64,000 bases of DNA, taken from assembly GCA_014799395.1 (NCBI GenBank), contig JAAVID010000015.1:25202-89201 (forward strand), given 5' to 3'. Source of the stretch: Oscillospiraceae bacterium (lineage in GTDB: Bacteria > Bacillota > Clostridia > Oscillospirales > Ruminococcaceae). The translations under genes were made by a program, and so were the position numbers. Each line of letters starts with the position of its first letter. The stretch's first letter is position 1. Shown one piece after another: positions 8,022 through 17,123 of this stretch. A model generated the notes under the pieces. That model did not search any database, was not told where the DNA came from, and saw only the letters and a list, made by a program, of their open reading frames with translations.

Positions 8022-8948
8022 TTACGGCGTTGTGGGTTCAAAATACTTCAGTTTTCTGGTGATGTAGAAGATGTAGGTCTCGGGGTGCGCGGTAACACCG
8101 AACGTAGCAGTGAGCTCATCGTCGGTTCTCAGCTGAGTCGTTACCGTTATCGGCTGACCCATAGCGTCATTTCCGCCCTCTATGGAGTAGAGCTTGTAGT
8201 CACCGTCGGGATTTATCGACTTGGTTCTGATGTTGATAAAATCCGCGTAACCGTCGCCGCTTGCGGCAAGCGCTTCCATTCCCGAATTTGAATACACATC
8301 TATCGTGGTCTTGAGAGCAACGTTTCTCGTCGAAGTTATCGGCTTGGTGGAGTCGTTGTCCTCGTGCTCGTTATACGCCAATACCTCAAACTTTACATCG
8401 GGGAAAAGGTTTTCGTAGAAGCAGTCCTCAAAAACTCTGGTCTCGGGTGCCGAATACAGTGCGTGAACATCAAGCGAGCCGTCGTCCTTGATCTTAGGCT
8501 TGATATTCGTCAGCATATACTTGTACCGATGAGTTTTCGTATCCTCAAGCCATCTGACAGCGATGATCTTCATCTCGTAGATGTCCTTGTTGTTATCGGC
8601 TTGCATAAAGTCAACCATTTCCGTAAAGGCGTCGCTGTTAACTATCGGACCGGTGCTTTCCATATCCGTAGACTTTGAACCGTACGAGGCGTTGTTTGCT
8701 GCCGCGTTTGTAAATACAGCGCAGTAAACGGAATTTTTGATGTTCCTGTCAATATGCGCCTCCATAGCCTCGGCGATCATCAAAGCGTTCGCGTTTTTCT
8801 CGTTGCTCATAACCGTCGACATTACGGGAGTTATCATTCCCATAACCGCCAGTATCAGTATTCCGAGCAGCGCGCAGGAAACGATGACCTCAATAAGCGT
8901 AAAACCGCCGTTATTCCTGCGCTTCAGGAGCCTCAATATTTTTTTCAT
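8022..8948 (-). CDS. Prepilin-like pseudopilin
   Basis: MKKILRLLKRRNNGGFTLIEVIVSCALLGILILAVMGMI. Confidence 0.8.
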   Translation of the reverse strand: MKKILRLLKRRNNGGFTLIEVIVSCALLGILILAVMGMITPVMSTVMSNEKNANALMIAEAMEAHIDRNIKNSVYCAVFTNAAANNASYGSKSTDMESTGPIVNSDAFTEMVDFMQADNNKDIYEMKIIAVRWLEDTKTHRYKYMLTNIKPKIKDDGSLDVHALYSAPETRVFEDCFYENLFPDVKFEVLAYNEHEDNDSTKPITSTRNVALKTTIDVYSNSGMEALAASGDGYADFINIRTKSINPDGDYKLYSIEGGNDAMGQPITVTTQLRTDDELTATFGVTAHPETYIFYITRKLKYFEPTTP

Positions 8949-8960
8949 ATTGCGTCCTCC

Positions 8961-10067
8961 TTATGTGAACGGCTTGTCGCTTACTTCAAACGGATAAGAA
9001 CCGTAAATATTCGCGTGCGTTTTGCCGATTTTGGTTACGGTCTCATATTTTCCCGCGTCGTTCTTCTGGATCTCGTAAACGGAACTTTGATTGTATGTTC
9101 CACCCGACCCCTTTCCGAACGAACTAGCCGTGATCTGCGGGTCGCCATTGAAAATAACGATGAACTTTATCGGAGTACCGGGTTTGAAGCCGTCCGCGTT
9201 ATATCCGTTGGTAACGCCTATTTTCACGGAATTGCCCGAGATCTGCGACGCGGTATAAGCGGGAGGCGGATCCCAAGCATTTACGGGCATATTAGGCGCT
9301 GTCTGTATTACCTTTGCGATCTTAGCTTCATCGTAAACCTTTTTATAATAGGTATCGACAACCTCCTCGACCTCCATGCCGTCCTTTTCGACTTTCTTTG
9401 TTATATCAACCTGAGAGCTGTGATAGCTGGTAGTTGATTTGAAGTACAGTCTGATCTGAGAGTCGGGCTTATCGTCCGCCAACATATCGGAAGAATCGGC
9501 ACTAACCGTTATCTCATACGCGACCTGTCCCGCGCTTAAGGTCACACCGCTGGGAAGCGAGGGATTTTTGGAAACCGAAATGTTTATATTCTTCAATCCC
9601 TTTGTTCCCGTAATTCTTGTGTCATACTTCGAGGACTGACCGAGACCGTTGCCATCGCCGTCGGTTCCTCCTCCGCCGCCAACACCGTCAGCGTCGTAGT
9701 CGTAGTTACCGATGAAGTAGTTAAGACCTTCGTTGACATCGGAAGCGTCGGGATCGGCGGTTCTGACAACATAGTCCATATCTATATCCAACGGCGTCTC
9801 GCCTGCGTCATTCGGATCCTTTTTAAAGGAAAGGCTTACTGTACCGTCAAAGGTCGTGCCGTCGGCAATTGTAGTATCTTTTCCGTTTACAACAAGATCG
9901 TTCTGCTGCTTATTCAGACTTTGCATGTATCTGTAATTTTCATTGCGCTGCGCTATGGAAAGCTGCAGCATCTGCATTATCATCGCCATCATTATTGAGA
10001 AAACCGCGATAGCGATGATGATCTCGGCAAGCGAAAAGCCGCTTTTATTTGAGAGTAATCTTTTCAT
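8961..10067 (-). CDS. Prepilin-like pseudopilin
   Basis: MKRLLSNKSGFSLAEIIIAIAVFSIMMAMIMQML. Confidence 0.8.
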   Translation of the reverse strand: MKRLLSNKSGFSLAEIIIAIAVFSIMMAMIMQMLQLSIAQRNENYRYMQSLNKQQNDLVVNGKDTTIADGTTFDGTVSLSFKKDPNDAGETPLDIDMDYVVRTADPDASDVNEGLNYFIGNYDYDADGVGGGGGTDGDGNGLGQSSKYDTRITGTKGLKNINISVSKNPSLPSGVTLSAGQVAYEITVSADSSDMLADDKPDSQIRLYFKSTTSYHSSQVDITKKVEKDGMEVEEVVDTYYKKVYDEAKIAKVIQTAPNMPVNAWDPPPAYTASQISGNSVKIGVTNGYNADGFKPGTPIKFIVIFNGDPQITASSFGKGSGGTYNQSSVYEIQKNDAGKYETVTKIGKTHANIYGSYPFEVSDKPFT

Positions 10068-10079
10068 AAAAACGCCTCC

Positions 10080-12524
10080 TTAGTAGCTGCCCATGCCGAT
10101 CTTCCAGCTCTTGCTGGCAAGACCGACCAATTCTTCTCCGCTGCTTTCACCCATAAGCTCCCAAGGCATCTTGTCGGGATAAAGGTTTGTAACAAAGCGC
10201 GTATCATCGAACGAGAAGTCGGATACTATCAGACCTCCGCACAGCTTATTCGCGCCGCCCGAAGAACCTCTTGCCTTAAATGTCATATACGGAGCGTAGA
10301 TCATTCCGAAAAGTCCGTTGTGGTGGAGCGCTCCGCCGCTCAGATTGTTTCCGAGACGAATATCAGCACTCTCATAGCAGCTTATCAGATATACGTTTAC
10401 ATTCGGAAGAATGTTTCTGGGGAACGTTATGCCCGAAGACTGGAGCTTGTTCTTCTCCAGACGATACTCGCATACGCCCACCTCATAGGTGCCGTCCTTA
10501 AGAGAATTAAACTGCTTTCTCTGACGGTCTGCATTTTCACCGTCGGGGTGGCACTTGGGACAAATTTCAGTGAAGCTGGTTTTTCCGTGTACAGTGCACT
10601 TTATACCGACCTTTTGAACGGGACCCTCTTCGTGCTTTTTGCACACTTCGGTCGATGTATACTGCGAATAGCTGCAGCCGTCTCCGTGTACGCAGCTCGT
10701 ATGAATATACTCGGCAATCTTAAGCGCGGAGCTTTGAGCATGCAGCGCGGAACTGTCGTATACGGTCACAACCTTGTCAACCCAAGATGTTCCGTCGTAT
10801 ACGTGGAATGTTTTCTCATTACCCTCTGCGCTTACAGTCTCGCCTGCTGCGTTCGTGCTAAAGAGCGCGAGCCAGCTCTGATGTACAAACTGCTGTCTGT
10901 CGCAATCCTGATAGATAGTATCCTCGGGAATATCAATAACCAAAGAGCCCTTGCCCTTTACAAGAACGGTACAAGAAGTGCATGATGTGCGGAACCACTG
11001 GAAGATATTACCGCCGTTGTTGCCGTTTTGGTCCATATAACCGTGTACGCGAAGTGTAAGAACATCGTCCTCGCTGTCACCCGTGTCAAGAATTACGGTA
11101 AGCGGAGCCAAGTTTCCGCCATATCCGCCCTCAACGCTTATAATATCACCCGCATAGCACTTCACATCATACGCGCCCATCGAAGCCGAAGGCGAATCGG
11201 GGTGAGCTATCGTAAATGTAGTGGTCATAGCAGGAACGCCGTTCATAGGCTGATTATAATCGTTAAGCTTAATTGTGATAGGAGTGTACTTTCTCTCCGT
11301 ATCGGGCAAAGTATTCGTTGAATAATCAAGCTCGGGGAGATAGTCGCTCTTTGTCTTATCCAGACCCTTGCTCTCATCGCCGTCGTTGATTATCCACTTT
11401 GCGTATGCCCTGGTCTGAACGTCTTCTTTAAGCTGTTCCTTTATCTCCTTGAACTTGCTCATATCGGGCTTGCCGTTGTTGCCGGGGTTGTACGGACGGT
11501 TATCGGAACCGGCTACATAAACCTTTTTCGCGTTGTTGATCTGACCATAAGTAATATCTCCGCCAACGTGGAGATTTACATTGGTCGCCTGCATAGTGTT
11601 CCCGTTAAGGTTGAGGTTGCCGCAGATATAGACATCAATATCTCCGTTTGAGCCCTCCATTCCGCCGCCTCTGAAATCGTAGTCGCCTCCGATAACTATT
11701 CTGGTTCCCTTAGGGAATTTAAGAATTCCTTTACCGATAGCGCAGGTAAGGTCGCCGTTGATCTCCCATCTTACGGGATTCTTGAACTGCGAAAAATCAA
11801 TTCCGCCCGCGGAAACGCCGGGACCCATAATCTGGAAATTCTCATTAACAACCACATTACCGCCCGCTTTAAGGTTACCCGAAATTACGCAGTCGCCCGC
11901 GCCGCCGGGCAGCGAAATGTAGCTTGTCTGCGAGTCAAAGAATACATCTGTGATAAAGTAGCCGCCGCCGATATTAGCGTCGTTGTCTACATATCCCGTA
12001 GCCGCGAAGATGTTGTTATCCTCGGGAAGCTCTCCGCCCGCCATCGAAATATGGAAATAAGTGTGCACGGTATCCGCAACGCCGTTATTGATCGTCGTTG
12101 TCGCGATATCGAACGTCATATTGTCAACGCCATTCACCATCTCGTTAGGCAGACGAGTGATGTCCATGGAGTACGCGCCCATCTGTGCTACATCAGCGCC
12201 CGTCTCCGTCGAATCGAAGCTCGTAAAGCCGTTAGCTCCCGTTGTTATCGTTTCGCCTTCACCAAGCTTCTGCAAAGCCGAAAACAGGTTGGAATCGCCC
12301 GTTGTAAGCGATCCGTCCATAAGACCCGCAAGCACCATATCATTCAGCGAGATCGCCGACTGATAGGACTGCTTCTGGAAGAACGTCGCAAACTGCGTAG
12401 TACGCGCCGAAATTACCGAAAAGTACATCGCCATAACCGCTATCATCAGCGCGGTCATGGTACTGATAACCATAAACAGCGCGCTTCCGCGGTTGCTTAT
12501 GTATTTTCTTAGTGAATGTACCAT
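10080..12524 (-). CDS. Large PilX-like pilus assembly / minor pilin-associated protein
   Basis: 814 aa; SNRGSALFMVISTMTALMIAVMAMYFSVISA N-terminal helix, long beta-rich body, within the pil operon. Confidence 0.6.
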   Translation of the reverse strand: MVHSLRKYISNRGSALFMVISTMTALMIAVMAMYFSVISARTTQFATFFQKQSYQSAISLNDMVLAGLMDGSLTTGDSNLFSALQKLGEGETITTGANGFTSFDSTETGADVAQMGAYSMDITRLPNEMVNGVDNMTFDIATTTINNGVADTVHTYFHISMAGGELPEDNNIFAATGYVDNDANIGGGYFITDVFFDSQTSYISLPGGAGDCVISGNLKAGGNVVVNENFQIMGPGVSAGGIDFSQFKNPVRWEINGDLTCAIGKGILKFPKGTRIVIGGDYDFRGGGMEGSNGDIDVYICGNLNLNGNTMQATNVNLHVGGDITYGQINNAKKVYVAGSDNRPYNPGNNGKPDMSKFKEIKEQLKEDVQTRAYAKWIINDGDESKGLDKTKSDYLPELDYSTNTLPDTERKYTPITIKLNDYNQPMNGVPAMTTTFTIAHPDSPSASMGAYDVKCYAGDIISVEGGYGGNLAPLTVILDTGDSEDDVLTLRVHGYMDQNGNNGGNIFQWFRTSCTSCTVLVKGKGSLVIDIPEDTIYQDCDRQQFVHQSWLALFSTNAAGETVSAEGNEKTFHVYDGTSWVDKVVTVYDSSALHAQSSALKIAEYIHTSCVHGDGCSYSQYTSTEVCKKHEEGPVQKVGIKCTVHGKTSFTEICPKCHPDGENADRQRKQFNSLKDGTYEVGVCEYRLEKNKLQSSGITFPRNILPNVNVYLISCYESADIRLGNNLSGGALHHNGLFGMIYAPYMTFKARGSSGGANKLCGGLIVSDFSFDDTRFVTNLYPDKMPWELMGESSGEELVGLASKSWKIGMGSY

Positions 12525-12609
12525 TAAAGTATCCTCCTTTCAAGATTTAAATTTGTCCCTGCTTGCAGCGCCCGGTGCGAATAAAGATCCGCACCTGTGC
12601 CGCAGAATT

Positions 12610-13569
12610 TTACGCCGTTACACCGTCCTGAGCGTCAAGCTGAGACTTGGGATCCTGCATACGCTCTATGCAGTAGAAAGTAAACGTGTCGGTGTACGAG
12701 TACAGGTAATCAACGATCTCCGCTATTTCCTGCTCCTCTGTGTTGTTGCCGGGTGTCGCCGCGGCTGCGGTTCCGTCGGGATTAGCCGCCGCAGCGTTGC
12801 CGTTGTTGAGTATCTCGGTGGGCATGCCGGTCGCCGTAGTCAGCGCCGCTCTGCCCTCGGTCTCCATCTCGGCATTGAGCTCCTCAACGAGCTTCTCGTA
12901 CTTGTTTGTTACAAGCGGATAAACGAGCGTAAGACCGTTGATAGCAACTGCCTTTCTGGTCTCGGTGCCGTTTTCCGTCAGCTTATAGTTGTTTACCGCC
13001 TCGGCGAAATTAACCAACTCATCCTGGTCGATAGCGCTTACGGTAAATGTAACCTCGTTCGCGCCGATAGTCTGCGGGTCGCCAAGAGCCTCCGCGAGAA
13101 CCGTCTGGCGCAGAAGCACTTTCGCGTACTCCTCGTCAACCTCATCCGAGCCCTGAGTAGCGTATGTCTTAAGATCGTACTCTACCTCGGGTCTTATGTA
13201 GAAATTGGTTCCGAGCATTGCTACGGTAGGATCGCTAACAGTCAGTGCCTCAACAACTACCTTAGCGGTGCACTGTTCGAGGAACGCTCTGAATGCCATA
13301 TCCGCCTCATAAGCGCTCATCTCGGGGAAGAACATATCCGCCAGGTGCTCGCCCTCTTCATAAGCCTTTTCGATCTCTTCTCTGAGCGGAGCTTTTCTCG
13401 CCTGCTTCGCAACGTCCGCGTTATACTCCGCCTGCTTTGCCGCAAGCGACGCCTTCGTTGCGCTTATGGTCTCGATCTTCGGCTTTACAAGAAGCCAGCC
13501 GCCGAGCGCCAGAATTAAAATCACTATGATTATTATCGCGCCAATGCGCTCTTGTTTACTTAACTTCAT
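12610..13569 (-). CDS. PilO-like inner-membrane pilus assembly protein
   Basis: N-terminal TM plus coiled coil (IGAIIIIVILILALGGWLLVKPKIETISATKASLAAKQAEYNADVAKQ); position after pilMN. Confidence 0.7.
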   Translation of the reverse strand: MKLSKQERIGAIIIIVILILALGGWLLVKPKIETISATKASLAAKQAEYNADVAKQARKAPLREEIEKAYEEGEHLADMFFPEMSAYEADMAFRAFLEQCTAKVVVEALTVSDPTVAMLGTNFYIRPEVEYDLKTYATQGSDEVDEEYAKVLLRQTVLAEALGDPQTIGANEVTFTVSAIDQDELVNFAEAVNNYKLTENGTETRKAVAINGLTLVYPLVTNKYEKLVEELNAEMETEGRAALTTATGMPTEILNNGNAAAANPDGTAAAATPGNNTEEQEIAEIVDYLYSYTDTFTFYCIERMQDPKSQLDAQDGVTA

Positions 13570-15239
13570 TACTCGGTCACCTCCTGCTGAGCCTCTGTAT
13601 TCTCTGCATTCGCAGGCTCTTCCTGCTTCGTCAGATCGTTAATATCGGTGTTGTCCTCGTCACTGCCCATTTGCAGCTGCATTGTCATCTCAAACGAGAA
13701 CACGGTATCATACTTCTTGCTTCCGTCAGCGGAAATTATCGCGTATGTGCCCCAATCCGTAATGTTTTCCTTTGCAAATCCCGAATATGTGATATTCACA
13801 AAATAAGGATCGCCGTACTTGTTAAGTACCTTGGTGCTGAGATATTCCGCGTATCTCGACGGAACGGAGGAAGGATCGCCCTGCGAAAGTCCCTTGAACT
13901 TCACGGTGACCATATTTCCGCCAACCGAGACCTCTTCGATCTCAAGCTCCTCGTTGTCCGCCAAGAGCCTGTCGTCCGTAGCGGTAAGCGGCTTGCTCAC
14001 ATTATCGAAAACGAGCCTCTGCGCCTTGGGCTTGTAGTTGAACAGCAAGCCCGTCTTTTTAACGGTATCGTTGTAGCTGTTGAAGCCCGCGAGCATCGTG
14101 TCTCTGTCGTCGACTATCTGAAGATCGCGCTGCATCTGCGGATCGTCTATTCTGGCCTGGAGATTGTTTATCTGACCGGTAAGGCTGTTGTTGTAAAAGT
14201 CGCAAGCCATAACCACGCCGCCGACAACCGCCGCCGAAGCGACGATCGCGCCGAGGAATCCGAGCAGGAAGCCGTTAGCGCCCTTGGACTCCTTTGCGGA
14301 GGTAGCCTCCAACAGGTTGATGTGCTCAAGCTCCTTGTTGCGGCGGTAAAGAGCGCCGATAGCGTTCGCGTACTTCGAGAAGTCGAACTGCACGGACGAC
14401 GTAATGGAGCTTGGCATCGAAAGCATATTCGTGGGAACGTTGAACGAGGATATCGCGTTCGTTATCTCGATAAAGCTGTCGATCTCGCCGTAGAACAAGA
14501 TCTCCTGAAGCGGCTTTGCGCCCTTGCGGGATCTGATAAACTGGATCATTCTGAACAGGTTATCGTAAACCGCGCGGGTAACATAGTCGGGAGCGTTCTC
14601 GTAATCGTTCGGGTCAATGTTGAAGAAACGGGAGAACGCGAGCTGATTTTCCTCATACAGGTTCATATTGAGGAAGTTCTTGTCGATCTGGATAAGCAGT
14701 ATCGGCATTCTGTCCGCCATCTTCGGAGTGTTTATAATAAGACGCGTAACGGAGTTGTTGGAGATGTTTACACCCTTAAGCTGCAAGCCTATGTGCGAAA
14801 ACAGTCTTACATATCCGTCAACCAGTCTCTGCGGGCAGGCAGCCGCGATGACCTTGAGCATCTTGTTCTTTTCCTCGTCCTCGGTCTCGCCCGCTATAGT
14901 AAAGGATATGTTGAAGTCGCTGGATACGTTCATATTCGACTGTATCATCGCCTCGATGATAGCAGGGTTTTTCAGATTTTTCGGCTTCGCAACAACCATT
15001 TCCTTATATACAATGGAGCTCGAGGTAATGGAAACTATCGCTTCCTTTTCCTTAATATCTCTGGTCTTGATAATATCGTTCAGCTCCGCTGCGACCATAG
15101 GAACGTCGGTAATATAACCGTTTGCCACCATTCCGAGTGAGAGCTCGCGCATATCCGCGTCCTGCACTCTTATCTTGTTACCGCTGTGTACGCCTCTGAC
15201 AAGTTTTATTTGTCTGTCGGTAATATCTATTGAAAGCAT
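13569..15239 (-). CDS. PilM-PilN fusion
   Basis: 556 aa; PilM-like actin fold N-half (MLSIDITDRQIKLVRG...), then TM LLGFLGAIVASAAVVGGVVMACDFY and a PilN-like C-half. Confidence 0.72.
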   Translation of the reverse strand: MLSIDITDRQIKLVRGVHSGNKIRVQDADMRELSLGMVANGYITDVPMVAAELNDIIKTRDIKEKEAIVSITSSSIVYKEMVVAKPKNLKNPAIIEAMIQSNMNVSSDFNISFTIAGETEDEEKNKMLKVIAAACPQRLVDGYVRLFSHIGLQLKGVNISNNSVTRLIINTPKMADRMPILLIQIDKNFLNMNLYEENQLAFSRFFNIDPNDYENAPDYVTRAVYDNLFRMIQFIRSRKGAKPLQEILFYGEIDSFIEITNAISSFNVPTNMLSMPSSITSSVQFDFSKYANAIGALYRRNKELEHINLLEATSAKESKGANGFLLGFLGAIVASAAVVGGVVMACDFYNNSLTGQINNLQARIDDPQMQRDLQIVDDRDTMLAGFNSYNDTVKKTGLLFNYKPKAQRLVFDNVSKPLTATDDRLLADNEELEIEEVSVGGNMVTVKFKGLSQGDPSSVPSRYAEYLSTKVLNKYGDPYFVNITYSGFAKENITDWGTYAIISADGSKKYDTVFSFEMTMQLQMGSDEDNTDINDLTKQEEPANAENTEAQQEVTE

Positions 15240-15288
15240 ATCTTCACCTCATAATTTTTATTTTGGAATTTTTGCGGCTTACCGCTCA

Positions 15289-16482
15289 TTATCCGCCAAC
15301 GGAAAGCATTCCGCCGTAGAGCATCGGGAATACGCCCGCGAGGAAGAATCCTATCGCGATACCCATGATGATGATCATCAAAGGCTCCATCATTCCTACC
15401 AGCTTTGTGATAGCCGCGTCGGCTTCTTCGTCGTAATATTCCGCCGCTTTTCCGAGAATGGTATCCAGCGTACCGGATTCCTCGCCGACATATATGATCG
15501 AGGTAAACATACCCTCAAATATTCCCGTTTTCTCGATCGCCTTAGACATACTCTCACCGAGCTTGATGTCGTTGACGACGTCCTTAAAGCATTTGTCAAC
15601 ATACGTGTTTCCGATAGTGGCGACGGATTTCTCGATACATTCGACCATTTGCAGACCCGCGCCGTACAGGTTCGCCATACTTCTCGCGAAACGACCCGTA
15701 TACATCGTCGAAATGAGCTTTCCAACCTTCGGTATTTTCAGCAGCATTTCGTCCATTTTCAAACGCGACGCGGGAACTCTCCGCGCAAACATAAATCCGA
15801 ATACGATAACCGCAATAACGATTATGTACACATACCAATAATTGATAAGCGAATCCGAGAACGCGATCAGCGCCGCGGATATAGGCGAAATATCGTCGGG
15901 ATCCATCATCTCCGTAAACGTCGGGAGAATAGCTACGAACATGAATATCAGAACCACGAGCAGCAGCACGCCCAGAACCATAGGATAAACCATCGCGGAT
16001 TTAGCCTTGTTCGCGGTCTTGTTAGCGTTTGCGTAGTGGTCGGACAATCTGTTGAGCATCTGGTCGAGAGTACCCGAAGCCTCACCCGCCGAAACCATAC
16101 TTACAAACATATCGGGGAAAACGCCCGGCTTTGCGATAAGTACGTCGGAGAAGGATTTACCCTTTTGGACTTCCTCATAAATGTCCAGCAGGACAGCCTT
16201 AGCCTTTTTGTTCTCCTGCTGTTCCTGGAGAATGTGCAGCGCACGCACCAGCGACAGACCCGCAGCGGTCATAGACGCCAGCTGACGGCTTATGAAGGAT
16301 ACCTCCTTGGTCTTGAATTTGTACTTGACATCCACAACGCCCCCGCCCAGATCGCGGTAACTGGTGACATAGAGCTTTCGTTCCCTCAGTCTTGCCTAAA
16401 GTTCCTTATAGTCCTCAGCCAGCTCCTGTCCTCTGACGGTACGGCCGTTGATGTCGGTGGCAACATAAGAGTATTTGTTCAC
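15289..16482 (-). pseudogene. pilC: Type IV pilus inner-membrane platform protein PilC with in-frame TAG at 16396-16398
   Basis: GTG start at 16482 preceded by GGAGGTTTTCAG. Frame reads VNKYSYVATDINGRTVRGQELAEDYKEL*ARLRERKLYVTSYRDLGGGVVDVKYKFKTKEVSFISRQLASMTAAGLSLVRAL..., continuous through the stop. Confidence 0.8.
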
Positions 16483-16806
16483 CTGAAAACCTCCGTTCCC
16501 CAACAACTTTGTTGAAATATGCAGGCGGTAAAATACTCCGAATTTTGGGCGCAATTTACCCATAGCCGCCTACTTGTAAATAAATTATACCATAATTTCT
16601 TATTTTTTTCAAGCGCTTGTAAACGATTTTTTCAAATATTCGCCCGAAAAACCGCCTTTTTTAATGTAGAATTTCAACTTAAACTTATGTGCAATTTAGA
16701 CAAATAACTTTCAACATCTGTTGAAAACTTTACGGGCATTTCTCCGCAAACGGCTTGGTTGCCGCATTTATTCACAAACGAGATTTATTTAACCGTAAAA
16801 AGTCTA

Positions 16807-16835
16807 TTGACTTTATCGGGAAATTATGGTATAAT
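16807..16835 (+). promoter_or_regulatory. SigA-type promoter upstream of glgP
   Basis: TTGACT (16807-16812), 17 bp, TATAAT (16830-16835). Confidence 0.75.
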
Positions 16836-16846
16836 AATTTTGTATA

Positions 16847-17007
16847 GAGCGTGTTCACATTAACCGAAATGCTCGGATTTCGAAGCGAATTTTTCGCATA
16901 ACGAGGCGAAAATTCTTGACGTACTGTATGTACGTCAAGAATTTTCAACGAAGTTATGCAAAAAATTCGCCGAAAGACGGGCGTTGAGCGTTAATGTGAA
17001 CACGCTC
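16847..17007 (+). repeat. 161-bp near-palindromic element, copy A, in the glgP leader
   Basis: Perfect 17-bp terminal inverted repeat GAGCGTGTTCACATTAA/TTAATGTGAACACGCTC; arms pair almost throughout, centre TTGACGTACTGTATGTACGTCAA. Confidence 0.85.
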
Positions 17008-17123
17008 AGGAGCGATTTCCAAAAGGTTCCGGCACTCCGATAATAATTCGGCGCCGCGGCGGCGGCAAAACAAATCAACGGCAAAGCGGCATCATTTGCG
17101 GCATTGCCTTTAAGGAGGAAAGT

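Noticed and set aside
16396-16398. Genome-wide reassignment of TAG to an amino acid
   Set aside because: TAG acts as a normal stop elsewhere, for example the PH-like gene ending at 33591-33593, and most genes end in TAA/TGA as expected.
16523-16571. Stem AGGCGGTAAA...TTTACC...CCGCCT in the pilC leader as a riboswitch
   Set aside because: Short, one imperfect stem, no recognisable conserved core; not enough to call.
16847-17007. Insertion sequence with transposase
   Set aside because: Only 161 bp and no ORF of transposase type in or near it; no clear target-site duplication seen.
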